Positions 18,592-28,053 are shown, numbered from the stretch's first letter. The stretch is 64,000 nt of DNA from Ascidiaceihabitans sp023955215 (GCA_943788345.1 CALSPX010000009.1:1-64000); one strand, 5' to 3'. The notes: a model not told the origin generated them from the letters alone. A program made the numbers and translations.

Positions 18592-19129
18592 TTTGATTGC
18601 AAAAACACCGATGGATGGCTTTGTGCCACTTACACTTGGCAACGTCACTCTGTCCGAGATGAAGACTGGGCCAATCACATCCATCTCACCCTTCAACGAT
18701 ACGGGCAAAGAGCTTTCTGCTGCCTTGAAGGCGGCACATGGAATGGCCGTGCCCGCCGCGAACCGAAGCACCGGTAAGGCGAGCGCACGGGCGATTTGGT
18801 TTGGCCGCGAACAATTCATCCTGATGGGATGTGAGGTGGATCAAGGGTTGGCAAACTATGCTGCCCTGACGGATCAAAGCGATGGGTGGACGGTTGTTGA
18901 ACTTAAAGGTGCGGGTGCTGCGGATGTATTGGCCCGTGTCACACCATTGGATCTGCGCAGTGACGTTTTCAAAAAAGGGCACACCGCACGCAGTGATTTG
19001 ATGCACATGAACAGCTCGATCACCCGCACTGGGGATGAAGTCTTTGTGATCATGGTGTTCAGGTCTATGGCAGGTACGCTTTTGCATGATCTGCAAAGGG
19101 CTATGGAAGGTGTCGCGTCACGCGGGTAG
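18584..19129 (+). CDS. soxG: Sarcosine oxidase gamma subunit
   Basis: 181 residues from GTG 18584, which overlaps the end of soxA by 8 bp; ATG 18611 is an alternative start. SARAIWFGREQFILMG, WTVVELKGAGAADVLARVTPLDL and HMNSSITRTGDEVFVIMVFR match SoxG. It is the fourth subunit of the enzyme and closes the operon. I see no strong terminator after it. Confidence 0.9.
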   Translation: MVDLIAKTPMDGFVPLTLGNVTLSEMKTGPITSISPFNDTGKELSAALKAAHGMAVPAANRSTGKASARAIWFGREQFILMGCEVDQGLANYAALTDQSDGWTVVELKGAGAADVLARVTPLDLRSDVFKKGHTARSDLMHMNSSITRTGDEVFVIMVFRSMAGTLLHDLQRAMEGVASRG

Positions 19130-19177
19130 TGTTATTCCTTGAAACAACCCGATTCCTGACCCAGCCGGAGATAGCCG

Positions 19178-19489
19178 ATGACCCGTTTTGCACTATTCGC
19201 AACCCTTGTTGCCTTTGCCACGCCAACCTTTGCCGCTGATGAAGTCAGCAAAGAACAGGATTGCGCATACCAAGCAGACGTTGTCGCCGCGATTAAAACC
19301 GCGCGTTTGGATCGTGTGAAAGAAAGCAAATTGGCCGAAGCAATCGCCGCGACTGAGCCAACATGGCCTGACCAGTACAACAATGCGATTACGATTTTGG
19401 GCGGCCCAATCTATCAGCTCAAACGCCGCGATTTGAAAGCCACGGATATTAGCGCTCAGTGGAAAGAAGCGTGTCTTTCTCGCGAGTGA
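19178..19489 (+). CDS. Small secreted protein of unknown function
   Basis: 103 residues after a CGGAG site. A signal peptide is clear (MTRFALFATLVAFATPTFA, cleavage near residue 20). The mature part is helical and charged with two cysteines (QDCAYQADVV and KEACLS) that could form one disulphide. Periplasmic by prediction. I do not recognise the family. It sits 48 bp after soxG and 39 bp before dnaG. Confidence 0.7.
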   Translation: MTRFALFATLVAFATPTFAADEVSKEQDCAYQADVVAAIKTARLDRVKESKLAEAIAATEPTWPDQYNNAITILGGPIYQLKRRDLKATDISAQWKEACLSRE

Positions 19490-19528
19490 CGACTCGACTC
19501 TGACGACATCAGCACCAATATACATGCC

Positions 19529-21502
19529 ATGAGCTTACCTCCCGGTTTCCTAGATGATTTGCGCACCCGCGCCAGCCTGTCCCAAGTGGTCGGGCGCAAA
19601 GTCATGTGGGACACGCGCAAGTCCAATCAGGGCAAAGGTGACATGTGGGCTCCGTGCCCATTTCATCAGGAAAAATCTGCCAGTTTCCACGTGGATGACC
19701 AAAAAGGGTTTTATTATTGCTTTGGCTGTCAGGCCAAAGGTGATGCAATTTCCTTTGTCCGTGAAACTGAAAACGTAGGGTTTATGGAAGCTGTTCGCAT
19801 TTTGGCAGATGAAGTCGGCATGCCGATGCCAGCCCAAGATCCTAAAGCGCAGGAAAAATCAGACCGCCGCACCCAGTTGGCTGAGGTCATGGAGCATGCG
19901 GTTAAGTTTTTCAAACTACAGCTTCAAACAGCCGCAGGCGCAGATGCGCGCGCCTACTTGGATGGCCGCGGTCTAAAGCCGCCGGCACAAGAACGCTGGG
20001 AAATCGGCTTTGCCCCTGACACGTGGCAGGGGTTGTGGGACCATTTGATCGCCAAAGAGGTTGATCCTGATCTGATCCTGGGCGCTGGTTTGGGTAAGCC
20101 CAGCCAGAAGGGCGGCAAGCCCTATGACACGTTCCGTGGCCGCATCATGTTCCCGATCCGCGACGCGCGTGGCCGATGCACCGCTTTTGGCGGACGGGCG
20201 ATGGATCCAAATGACAACGCGAAATACCTAAACTCACCCGAAACCGAATTGTTCGACAAAGGCCGCAGCCTTTACAACCACGGACCCGCACGCACGGCTG
20301 TTGGCAAAGGCCAGCCGTTGATTGTGTCTGAGGGGTACATGGACGTTATCGCGCTGGGCGAGCACGGCTTTGGCGGGGCGGTTGCGCCGCTTGGTACCGC
20401 GATCACCGAAAGCCAGCTGCAGATGATGTGGCGTGTGTCACCAGAGCCGATCATCGCCCTTGATGGGGACAAGGCAGGCTTGCGCGCCGCAATGCGTCTG
20501 ATTGATCTGTCACTGCCTTTGCTTGAGGCGGGGCAATCGCTGCGCTTTGCCTTGATGCCCGAAGGGTTGGACCCTGATGATCTGTTGAAGGCGCAAGGCG
20601 CACCTGGTCTGCAAAAGATAATCGACGGTGCCATCCCAATGGTTCAGCTGTTGTGGCAGCGCGAAACTGAAGGCATGGTTTTTGACAGTCCTGAACGCAA
20701 AGCGGCCCTAGATAAGACGCTGCGCGAAAAGATTAAGCTGATCAAAGACTCCTCTATTCGGGGTCACTATGGTCAGGCGATCAAAGACCTGCGTTGGGAT
20801 TTGTTTTCTACCAAACGTGCGGGACCACAGCGCCGCAACGGCAACTTTAAGGGTGGTGGGTTCCGTGGAGGCAAGTGGCAGCCGCCACAAAACGCATTGG
20901 CTGCAACTAAATCTTCGGCGCTTGCCTCTGCTTTGACGCCTGAAATCACAGAACACTTGCGCGAAGCGATTGTTTTGGCGGCCCTTGTTGGCACGCCAGA
21001 AGTGGCCGAAGAGTTCGAGCGCGGGTTAGAAAGCATGACCTGTCGCAACAGCGATCACGCTGACATCCGCCGTGTCATTTTACGCAGCCTTGGTGCCAGC
21101 GCAGGAGAGTTGCGCGAAAATATTTATGACGCACTGGGGCCCTTCGCCCTTGAAAACCTGCTGAATGCCAACCATGTCGCAATCATACCCTGCATCCGCG
21201 TTCCCGGTGATGTCGAAAAGGTGCGCCTGACCGTGGCTGAAGAGCTGGGTAAATTAAATGCAGCACGTGGACTAGACGCCGAAATTGCAGATGCAGCGGA
21301 AGATTTGACAGGCGTTGCAGATGAGGATGTCACGTACCGACTGTCTCAGGCCGCAAAAGCGGTGCAGGAATCGGTGCGTAGCACGGAAGAAGATAAGGCC
21401 GAATTCGACCTAGGCGCGAATGGGGCCAAGATGGACAAAGACGAGCGCAGTGCATTAGACGCACTCATGGAAACGATTCGGTACTCAAAAGACGACACAT
21501 AG
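19529..21502 (+). CDS. dnaG: DNA primase
   Basis: 657 residues, full length. CHC2 zinc ligands C43, H46, C64 and C67 (APCPFHQ, YYCFGCQ), the RNA-polymerase-like core with FRGRIMFPI, and the Toprim motifs SEGYMDVIAL and IALDGDKAG are all present. The C-terminal part, after a Gly/Arg-rich linker near residues 430-450, is the helicase-binding region. It makes RNA primers for DNA replication. Followed by rpoD, as in the widespread dnaG-rpoD pair. Confidence 0.96.
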   Translation: MSLPPGFLDDLRTRASLSQVVGRKVMWDTRKSNQGKGDMWAPCPFHQEKSASFHVDDQKGFYYCFGCQAKGDAISFVRETENVGFMEAVRILADEVGMPMPAQDPKAQEKSDRRTQLAEVMEHAVKFFKLQLQTAAGADARAYLDGRGLKPPAQERWEIGFAPDTWQGLWDHLIAKEVDPDLILGAGLGKPSQKGGKPYDTFRGRIMFPIRDARGRCTAFGGRAMDPNDNAKYLNSPETELFDKGRSLYNHGPARTAVGKGQPLIVSEGYMDVIALGEHGFGGAVAPLGTAITESQLQMMWRVSPEPIIALDGDKAGLRAAMRLIDLSLPLLEAGQSLRFALMPEGLDPDDLLKAQGAPGLQKIIDGAIPMVQLLWQRETEGMVFDSPERKAALDKTLREKIKLIKDSSIRGHYGQAIKDLRWDLFSTKRAGPQRRNGNFKGGGFRGGKWQPPQNALAATKSSALASALTPEITEHLREAIVLAALVGTPEVAEEFERGLESMTCRNSDHADIRRVILRSLGASAGELRENIYDALGPFALENLLNANHVAIIPCIRVPGDVEKVRLTVAEELGKLNAARGLDAEIADAAEDLTGVADEDVTYRLSQAAKAVQESVRSTEEDKAEFDLGANGAKMDKDERSALDALMETIRYSKDDT

Positions 21503-21550
21503 TTGCTTTTAGGCAGGATTCGTTAGGAAAAAGACGGTACATGGGTGGCC

Positions 21551-21601
21551 GAATCACCCGAAGGCGTGAATGATTCTCTAACTGATTCGTTTTGCGAATC
21601 A
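21551..21601. repeat. Four alternating copies of GAATCA / TGATTC in the rpoD leader
   Basis: GAATCA (21551-21556), TGATTC (21571-21576), TGATTCG (21583-21589) and CGAATCA (21595-21601) sit within 51 bp, so several alternative hairpins can form; the best is the last pair, seven bp around TTTTG. It ends just before the rpoD ribosome-binding site and is a candidate regulatory element for the sigma factor. Confidence 0.55.
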
Positions 21602-21629
21602 CTTACGGAGCCCTGAACAGGAGCACTTG

Positions 21630-23585
21630 ATGGCCGCGAAAGATAATGACGACGCAAAGCGCGAAGGCGCTGATGGCGATATCTCACTAGATATGAGCCA
21701 AACTGCCGTTAAGAAGATGATCGGTGAAGCCCGTGAAAAAGGCTATATCACCTACGATCAGCTTAATACTGTTTTGCCGCCTGATCAGGTAAGTTCTGAA
21801 CAAATCGAAGACGTGATGTCGATGTTGTCCGAAATGGGCATCAACATCATTGAAGACGAAGATGCCGAAGAAGAAGAAGCAAAAGGTCCAACGGATCTGG
21901 TTGCTGCTGAAGGCACACGTGATCTAACACTTGGCAGCACGGGTCAGGAAAAACTGGATCGTACCGACGATCCTGTTCGCATGTACCTGCGTGAAATGGG
22001 TTCTGTTGAATTGCTATCTCGTGAAGGCGAGATCGCGATTGCAAAACGCATCGAGGCCGGCCGCAACACGATGATTGCTGGGCTTTGTGAAAGCCCGCTG
22101 ACATTCCAAGCGATTACAATTTGGCGCGACGAGCTGTTGTCCGAGGACATTCTGCTGCGCGACGTTATCGATCTTGAAGCCACTTTTGGCGACCAGATGG
22201 GCGAAGAAGAAACACCTGTTGTGCCTGTTGCACCCGTTGTTGAAGTTCCACCAGAACTTGATGCCGACGGTCACCCGATTCAGAACGACGACGATGATGA
22301 AGACGAACAGGCAAACATGTCTTTGGCCGCGATGGAAGCTGCGCTAAAGCCACAGGTTTTGATCGCTTTGGACATCATTGCTGACGACTACGTTAAGCTA
22401 AGCCAAATGCAGGACAATCGTTTGTCCGCGACCTTGAACGAAGACGGTTCATTCTCTGCGAAAAACGAAAAAGCCTATCAAAAGCTGCGCTCTGAAATCG
22501 TTTTGTTGGTGAACGAACTTCACCTGCACAACAACCGTATCGAAGCGTTGATTGACCAGTTGTACGGCATCAATCGCCGCATCATGCAGATCGACTCTGC
22601 GATTGTTAAACTTGCTGACCAAGCGCGCATTAACCGCAAAGAATTTGTGGAAGCCTACCGTGGTCGCGAACTTGATCCTAACTGGCTTGAAGAAATGGGT
22701 CAGCGTCCGGGTCGTGGTTGGCAGATGTTCATCGAACGCTCCATGGACAAAGTTGTCGAGTTGCGCACTGACATGGCCCAAGTCGGCCAATACATCGGTC
22801 TAGACATCCCTGAATTCCGCCGCATCGTGCAGCAAGTTCAGAAGGGCGAAAAAGAAGCACGCCAAGCGAAAAAAGAAATGGTCGAAGCCAACCTGCGCCT
22901 CGTTATTTCCATCGCTAAGAAATACACAAACCGTGGCCTACAGTTCTTGGATCTGATCCAAGAAGGTAACATCGGTTTGATGAAAGCGGTTGATAAGTTC
23001 GAATATCGCCGTGGCTATAAATTCTCCACCTATGCGACATGGTGGATCCGTCAGGCGATCACGCGTTCTATCGCGGATCAGGCCCGTACAATTCGTATCC
23101 CAGTGCACATGATCGAAACGATCAACAAACTGGTACGGACAGGTCGCCAGATGTTGCACGAGATTGGCCGCGAGCCAACACCAGAGGAATTGGCGCACAA
23201 GCTGCAGATGCCTTTGGAAAAAGTGCGCAAAGTTATGAAAATCGCCAAGGAACCTATTTCCTTGGAAACTCCAATCGGCGACGAAGAAGACAGCCAATTG
23301 GGCGATTTCATCGAGGACAAGAATGCCGTTCTGCCACTCGACAGCGCCATTCAGGAAAACCTCAAAGAAACAACGACACGTGTTCTGGCATCTCTAACGC
23401 CACGCGAAGAACGTGTTCTTCGTATGCGTTTCGGTATCGGCATGAACACCGATCACACGCTTGAAGAAGTGGGCCAACAGTTCTCTGTTACCCGTGAGCG
23501 TATTCGTCAGATCGAAGCGAAAGCACTGCGTAAACTGAAACACCCAAGCCGTTCACGCAAATTGCGTAGCTTCTTGGATCAGTAA
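21630..23585 (+). CDS. rpoD: RNA polymerase primary sigma factor (sigma-70)
   Basis: 651 residues. ATG 21630 has AGGAG about 7 bases upstream; TTG 21627 is an in-frame alternative. Region 1.1 (VKKMIGEAREKGYITYDQLN) is near residue 25, an acidic non-conserved region lies near 190-230, region 2 contains GNIGLMKAVDKFEYRRGYKF and YATWWIRQAITR, and region 4.2 is QFSVTRERIRQIEAKALRKL. Directs most transcription. Strong terminator downstream. Confidence 0.97.
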   Translation: MAAKDNDDAKREGADGDISLDMSQTAVKKMIGEAREKGYITYDQLNTVLPPDQVSSEQIEDVMSMLSEMGINIIEDEDAEEEEAKGPTDLVAAEGTRDLTLGSTGQEKLDRTDDPVRMYLREMGSVELLSREGEIAIAKRIEAGRNTMIAGLCESPLTFQAITIWRDELLSEDILLRDVIDLEATFGDQMGEEETPVVPVAPVVEVPPELDADGHPIQNDDDDEDEQANMSLAAMEAALKPQVLIALDIIADDYVKLSQMQDNRLSATLNEDGSFSAKNEKAYQKLRSEIVLLVNELHLHNNRIEALIDQLYGINRRIMQIDSAIVKLADQARINRKEFVEAYRGRELDPNWLEEMGQRPGRGWQMFIERSMDKVVELRTDMAQVGQYIGLDIPEFRRIVQQVQKGEKEARQAKKEMVEANLRLVISIAKKYTNRGLQFLDLIQEGNIGLMKAVDKFEYRRGYKFSTYATWWIRQAITRSIADQARTIRIPVHMIETINKLVRTGRQMLHEIGREPTPEELAHKLQMPLEKVRKVMKIAKEPISLETPIGDEEDSQLGDFIEDKNAVLPLDSAIQENLKETTTRVLASLTPREERVLRMRFGIGMNTDHTLEEVGQQFSVTRERIRQIEAKALRKLKHPSRSRKLRSFLDQ

Positions 23586-23608
23586 ACGACGCTGTCACCA
23601 CTACATAG

Positions 23609-23642
23609 AAACGCCCGCGCCTCCTTGGTCGCGGGCGTTTTT
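23609..23642 (+). terminator. Rho-independent terminator after rpoD
   Basis: AAACGCCCGCG (23609-23619) pairs perfectly with CGCGGGCGTTT (23630-23640), followed by TTTTTG, 24 bp past the rpoD stop. Confidence 0.92.
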
Positions 23643-23674
23643 GTATTTAACGCCCAAATACCCAAGGTATGATT

Positions 23675-24091
23675 ATGCAGACAACATTTGAAATTCAAAC
23701 CAACGGTGCCGGTCTTTACGAATTCACCCATGCGCCTGCGGGTTGGATCAATGGACAGGGCAACGGATTGCTGACCTTGATGGTGCAACACACCTCGGCC
23801 TCTTTGTTGATCCAGGAAAACGCTGATCCCGAAGTGCAAACCGATCTGCAGGCTTTCTTTAGTCGGCTTGTGCCACCCACAACTGATCCATCGATGTCCT
23901 ACCTCACACATACATATGAGGGGCCAGACGATATGCCCGCACATATCAAATCAGCGATGATGCCTGTATCGTTGCAAATACCAGTGGCGGGTGGGCGTAT
24001 GCGTTTGGGCACATGGCAAGGTATCTACTTGTTCGAACACCGAACCGCACCACATACACGCAACGTGGCGGTTCATTTCGCGCAAAGCTAA
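23675..24091 (+). CDS. YjbQ/UPF0047 family protein
   Basis: 138 residues from ATG 23675, chosen over ATG 23669 because AAGG at 23664-23667 is too close to the latter. VQHTSASLLIQENADP, GPDDMPAHIK and LGTWQGIYLFEHR are the conserved blocks of this single-domain family. The histidines form a metal site. Some members show weak thiamine-phosphate synthase activity, but the physiological role is unsettled. It stands alone between the rpoD terminator and nrdR. Confidence 0.9.
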   Translation: MQTTFEIQTNGAGLYEFTHAPAGWINGQGNGLLTLMVQHTSASLLIQENADPEVQTDLQAFFSRLVPPTTDPSMSYLTHTYEGPDDMPAHIKSAMMPVSLQIPVAGGRMRLGTWQGIYLFEHRTAPHTRNVAVHFAQS

Positions 24092-24149
24092 CCCTCTATG
24101 ATGTGGTTGAATTTTGCTACTACCCAAACCGTAGCGGTTGTCCTATAAC

Positions 24150-24158
24150 TGTGGATAA
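24150..24158 (-). promoter_or_regulatory. Perfect DnaA box upstream of nrdR
   Basis: TTATCCACA on the minus strand (TGTGGATAA on plus), 52 bp before the nrdR start. Directly adjoining it, GTAGGG-AACATA-CCCTAC (24159-24176) is a perfect 6-bp palindrome. The two together suggest replication-linked or autoregulatory control of nrdR. Confidence 0.5.
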
Positions 24159-24209
24159 GTAGGGAACATACCCTACAACAGGCATGAATAATTGATAGGG
24201 GAACGGCCA

Positions 24210-24677
24210 ATGCGCTGCCCATTTTGCGGTAACATCGACACACAAGTAAAAGACAGCCGTCCGGCCGAGGATCACGTATCCATTCGCCGCAGACGCTTTT
24301 GCCCCGCTTGCGGCGGGCGCTTTACCACATACGAACGCGTTCAACTGCGTGATCTCGTGGTCATCAAAACCAGCGGCAAACGCGAAGATTTCGATCGCGA
24401 TAAGTTGGAACGCTCCATTCGCATTTCAATGCAGAAACGTCCAATCGATCCAGAGCGGATTGATCAAATGATTTCTGGAATTGTGCGTAGACTGGAAAGC
24501 ATGGGTGAAACTGACATTGGTTCCGGCCAAATCGGTGAAATCGTGATGGAGGCCTTGGCCCGCATCGATACGGTTGCCTTTGTGCGCTTTGCATCGGTCT
24601 ACAAGAACTTCCAAGAAGCGGATGACTTTGACAAGTTCGTTGCAGAACTGCGCCCAGACGTCACTCCTGACGAGTGA
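24210..24677 (+). CDS. nrdR: Transcriptional repressor NrdR
   Basis: 155 residues from ATG 24210; the six extra codons upstream are not part of the family. Zinc ribbon cysteines C3, C6, C31 and C34 (MRCPFCG, FCPACGGRF) are followed by an ATP-cone domain (LVVIKTSGKREDFDRDKL). It represses ribonucleotide reductase genes in response to ATP/dATP. The stop overlaps the ribD GTG start, the conserved nrdR-ribD arrangement. Confidence 0.96.
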   Translation: MRCPFCGNIDTQVKDSRPAEDHVSIRRRRFCPACGGRFTTYERVQLRDLVVIKTSGKREDFDRDKLERSIRISMQKRPIDPERIDQMISGIVRRLESMGETDIGSGQIGEIVMEALARIDTVAFVRFASVYKNFQEADDFDKFVAELRPDVTPDE

Positions 24678-25789
24678 GCCTAGGCTCTGACACACGCTAC
24701 ATGGCGCTCGCCCTCACGTTAGGGCGGCGCGGGCAGGGGGCCACTTGGCCTAACCCTGCGGTCGGCTGTGTCATCGTCAAAAATAATCGCATCATCGGGC
24801 GCGGCTGGACACAACCGTCTGGCCGTCCCCACGCCGAAACTGTCGCCCTTGCTCAAGCGGGTGCCCAGGCCGCAGGTGCTGACGTCTTTGTGACGCTGGA
24901 ACCCTGCGCACATCACGGCAAAACCCCACCTTGTTCCCAAGCTTTGATTGACGCTGGCGTTGCCCGCGTGGTCATGGCGATCCCTGACAGTGACCCACGG
25001 GTCGACGGACTGGGGGCGCAAATGCTGCGCGCCGCTGGCATCACCGTTGAAACGGGACTGTTGGGTGATGAGGCTTTCAACGATCACGATGGGTTTTTGC
25101 GCCGCACAATCACAGGCCGCCCCATGGTCACGCTCAAAATCGCCTCCAGCTTTGATGGCCGTATCGCCACAGGCACGGGCGAAAGCCAATGGATCACCGA
25201 CAGCCCCGCAAGGCGCGTTGTGCACGCCATGCGCGCCCGCCACGACGGCGTTATGGTCGGCGGGGGTACTGCGCGCGCAGATGATCCTTCCTTGACTGTG
25301 CGCGACCTTGGCGTGACGCGCCAACCTGTACGTATTGTGCTATCGCGCCGCCTTGATTTGCCATTGATGGGGCAACTGGCGCGCACAGCCAAAGAAATTC
25401 CGGTGATCTTGTGTCACGGACGCGACGCCGACCCGAACCTGATCCAAACATGGACCGATCTGGGGGCCACATTGCTGCCCTGCGGGGTGCGCAACGCACA
25501 GCTGGACGCCGAAGACGTGTTGGCCCAATTGGGTGCGCACGGCCTCACGCGCATCTTCTGCGAAGGGGGCAGCGCCCTCGCGGCATCCTTAATCGCAGGT
25601 GATTTGGTCGATCAACTGGTCGGCTTTACCGCCGGCCTAAATATCGGGGCCGAAGGGTTGCCAGGTATTGGCGCATTGGGGCTAGATAAATTACACGCAG
25701 CGCGCCGTTTTGACTTGCGGGAAACTCGCGCGGTTGGGCCCGACGTGATGCACGTTTGGGAACGAAAAACAGATGTTAGTGCGCTTTGA
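24674..25789 (+). CDS. ribD: Bifunctional riboflavin biosynthesis deaminase/reductase
   Basis: 371 residues from GTG 24674, overlapping nrdR by 4 bp (GTGA). The N-terminal deaminase has zinc ligands in HAETVAL and EPCAHHGKTPPC. The C-terminal reductase begins MVTLKIASSFDGRIATGTGE and binds NADPH near MVGGGTARADDP. It deaminates and then reduces the pyrimidine intermediate made from GTP. In many alphaproteobacteria ribE-ribB-ribH-nusB follow at once; here about 7 kb intervene. Confidence 0.95.
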   Translation: MSLGSDTRYMALALTLGRRGQGATWPNPAVGCVIVKNNRIIGRGWTQPSGRPHAETVALAQAGAQAAGADVFVTLEPCAHHGKTPPCSQALIDAGVARVVMAIPDSDPRVDGLGAQMLRAAGITVETGLLGDEAFNDHDGFLRRTITGRPMVTLKIASSFDGRIATGTGESQWITDSPARRVVHAMRARHDGVMVGGGTARADDPSLTVRDLGVTRQPVRIVLSRRLDLPLMGQLARTAKEIPVILCHGRDADPNLIQTWTDLGATLLPCGVRNAQLDAEDVLAQLGAHGLTRIFCEGGSALAASLIAGDLVDQLVGFTAGLNIGAEGLPGIGALGLDKLHAARRFDLRETRAVGPDVMHVWERKTDVSAL

Positions 25790-25817
25790 ACCACAAACCT
25801 AATGTGAGGAACCTGTC

Positions 25818-26303
25818 ATGAAACGTTTTCTGAAAATTGCGATCCCTGTTTTCATTCTTGGCTTTGCCGCAGGAAACGCATTCTGGTATTTGGCTTCGCC
25901 ACTCTGGATCGATCAAGTTGTCTCTGAAAGCCTACCGTCTGAATTGCAAGTGAGCGAAGTCGCCAGCGGATCTTTCCGCGATGCAGACAGCAGCCACAAA
26001 GGCAGCGGTAATGTTCAAGTGCTGCGCACTGAGGGCGGTGCAGGCCTTGTGCGCCTCACAGAATTTCAGGTCACGAACGGCCCCGACCTAGAGGTGTGGT
26101 TGGTCGTAAATCCAGATCCACAAACGTCTCAGGATGTGAAAACCTCTGAATGGGTTTCATTGGGTCAGCTCAAAGGCAACATTGGTGATCAGACCTACAA
26201 CGTGCCTGTAGACGTCGATCTATCGGATTACGGTTCGGTTGTGATCTGGTGTGAACAATTCGGCGTGTTGTTTTCCCCGGCATCTTTGGCATTTCAAGGA
26301 TAG
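25818..26303 (+). CDS. DM13-domain protein anchored by an N-terminal membrane segment
   Basis: 161 residues. A hydrophobic segment at about 5-28 anchors or exports the protein. The rest is a DM13 domain: SGSFRDADSSHKGSGNVQVL, then LTEFQVTNGPDLEVWLVVNP and YGSVVIWCEQFGVLFSPA, with the one cysteine the fold places near a possible cofactor. DM13 domains are predicted electron-transfer or redox modules; function here is unknown. It faces hpd tail to tail. Confidence 0.8.
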   Translation: MKRFLKIAIPVFILGFAAGNAFWYLASPLWIDQVVSESLPSELQVSEVASGSFRDADSSHKGSGNVQVLRTEGGAGLVRLTEFQVTNGPDLEVWLVVNPDPQTSQDVKTSEWVSLGQLKGNIGDQTYNVPVDVDLSDYGSVVIWCEQFGVLFSPASLAFQG

Positions 26304-26336
26304 CCAACTGGTGGGATCACAGGCGAAGCGCCGTGT

Positions 26337-27422
26337 TTAAATCACGCCGCGTTCGATTTGATCCGCCTCAATGCTTTCAAATAGGGCTTTGAAATTCCCC
26401 TCACCAAAGCCATCATCGCCTTTGCGTTGAATGAACTCAAAGAAGATCGGCCCGATCACGGTACGAGAGAATATCTGCAATAATATGCGGGTCTCACCGC
26501 CGCCAACAACACCTTCGCCATCAATCATGATCCCGTTCTTGATCATACGATCAATGGGTTCTTCATGATCGACAACACGTGTTTTACTAAGCTCGTAATA
26601 TTTGGCGGGGGGACCTTTCATGAACTTGATCCCGCGCGCGGCGATCTCGTCAGTTGCGTCATAAATATTGTGCGCACCGACAGCGATGTGTTGAATGCCC
26701 TCTCCGTTGTACCGCTTGAGGTATTCAACGATCTGACCTGTTTCGCCGCGATCTTCATTGATTGGGATGCGAATGCGTCCACAGGGCGACGTCAGCGCGC
26801 GGCTCAATAGGCCGGTGAACTTGCCTTGAATGTCAAAGAAGCGCACTTCTTTAAATCCAAATAGATCCCCATAAAAGTTGAACCAGACATCCATGTTTCC
26901 TTGATGGACGTTGTGGGTCAGGTGATCGAGGTAATGAAACCCGACACCATCAGGGTGGGTTTTGCTGACCCAATCAAATTCATCGTTATAGGGATTTGCC
27001 TCATAGTATTGGTCGATGAAGTAGATCAGCGATCCGCCAATGCCCTCGATTGCAGGAACGTTCATGGTTTTGTCGTCGCACTCATAAGGTACAGCACCCT
27101 TACTGACAGCATAATCATAGGCATGTTGTGCATCCACAACGCGCCAAGCCATCGATGGGGCACAGGGGCCGTGGGCCTCTACAAAACGGCGTGCATGGCT
27201 GCCGCGTTCATTGTTGATGACGTAGGTAATATCACCTTGCTGCCACAGCTGGATGTCCTTCGATTTGTGCGTCGCAGTATGGACGTAACCCATTTTGGCA
27301 AAGAGAGCGCGAAGCTCATCGGGCTCTGGGTGAGAGAATTCCACAAATTCAAAGCCATCCGTGCCAGCGGGGTTTTCGTCGCTGATGATTGATTTTGGCG
27401 CATCGTGTGGGAACGGACCCAT
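26337..27422 (-). CDS. hpd: 4-hydroxyphenylpyruvate dioxygenase
   Basis: 361 residues from ATG 27422 with AAGGAG upstream; the open frame extends further to 27515 but without family sequence. The iron ligands are in the family blocks HYLDHLTHNV, IQHIAVGAHNIYDA and FFEFIQRKGDDGFGEGNF. It converts 4-hydroxyphenylpyruvate to homogentisate in tyrosine degradation. The homogentisate dioxygenase and later steps are not in the window. The divergent Lrp-type gene 128 bp away is its probable regulator. Confidence 0.95.
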   Translation of the reverse strand: MGPFPHDAPKSIISDENPAGTDGFEFVEFSHPEPDELRALFAKMGYVHTATHKSKDIQLWQQGDITYVINNERGSHARRFVEAHGPCAPSMAWRVVDAQHAYDYAVSKGAVPYECDDKTMNVPAIEGIGGSLIYFIDQYYEANPYNDEFDWVSKTHPDGVGFHYLDHLTHNVHQGNMDVWFNFYGDLFGFKEVRFFDIQGKFTGLLSRALTSPCGRIRIPINEDRGETGQIVEYLKRYNGEGIQHIAVGAHNIYDATDEIAARGIKFMKGPPAKYYELSKTRVVDHEEPIDRMIKNGIMIDGEGVVGGGETRILLQIFSRTVIGPIFFEFIQRKGDDGFGEGNFKALFESIEADQIERGVI

Positions 27423-27550
27423 GGCGTATTCTCCTTGATTTGTCGCAGGATACGCTTGTGTCGGTGCAATGGGCGCGCAAATTTGGCTTTGAATTGGAGG
27501 TTGTGTGCGATTCAATTGCGCATATGTGGCTTTGGGTGCAATGTGACCGC

Positions 27551-28033
27551 ATGACTCAACTTGATTCCAAAGATATTCAGCTTTTGGCGCACTTGCAGCA
27601 AGACAGCAAAACCTCCGCGCTCGATCTATCCAACACCCTTGGAATGTCGGCCTCCCAGATTGGCCGCCGCCGTCAGCGTCTTGAGGCCGAGGGGTTCATC
27701 AACGGATATCCCTGCCGCCTAAACGCAGAAAAACTTGGATTGGATGTACAGGCGTTCATACAGGTCCAGACAGAATCCCAAACAGATAAGACCCATCAAT
27801 CCATTCAAAAGCTGACAAAATCCCAGCCCGAAATTGTTGCGGCGTGGACGTTGACAGGTGAGGCGGATTACATTTTCCGCGTCTATTGCGCGAACTTAAC
27901 AAGTTTGAATAATCTCATTCAGAACGTCCTTTTGCCCCATCCGTCAATTGGTCGGGTTCAAAGCCAAATCGTTATGGATCAGTTGAAAGACGAAACCGCG
28001 TTGCCGTTGACGGTGTCCGCACTGGAAAAATAG
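27551..28033 (+). CDS. Lrp/AsnC-family transcriptional regulator
   Basis: 160 residues from ATG 27551; a 54-codon upstream extension lies in the shared promoter and is rejected. A helix-turn-helix (SALDLSNTLGMSASQIGRRRQRLEAEG region, residues 19-45) is followed by a RAM effector domain (AWTLTGEADYIFRVYCANL). Divergent from hpd with 128 bp between the starts, in which GCGCAA (27475-27480) and TTGCGC (27516-27521) are mirrored. Likely controls aromatic amino acid breakdown, as Lrp-type genes beside hpd often do. Confidence 0.88.
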   Translation: MTQLDSKDIQLLAHLQQDSKTSALDLSNTLGMSASQIGRRRQRLEAEGFINGYPCRLNAEKLGLDVQAFIQVQTESQTDKTHQSIQKLTKSQPEIVAAWTLTGEADYIFRVYCANLTSLNNLIQNVLLPHPSIGRVQSQIVMDQLKDETALPLTVSALEK

Positions 28034-28053
28034 GAGGTGTTTAGGTTACCGTC

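Noticed and set aside
27389..27550. 54-residue N-terminal extension of the Lrp-type regulator
   Set aside because: It would cover the hpd promoter and precedes a canonical Lrp start at 27551.
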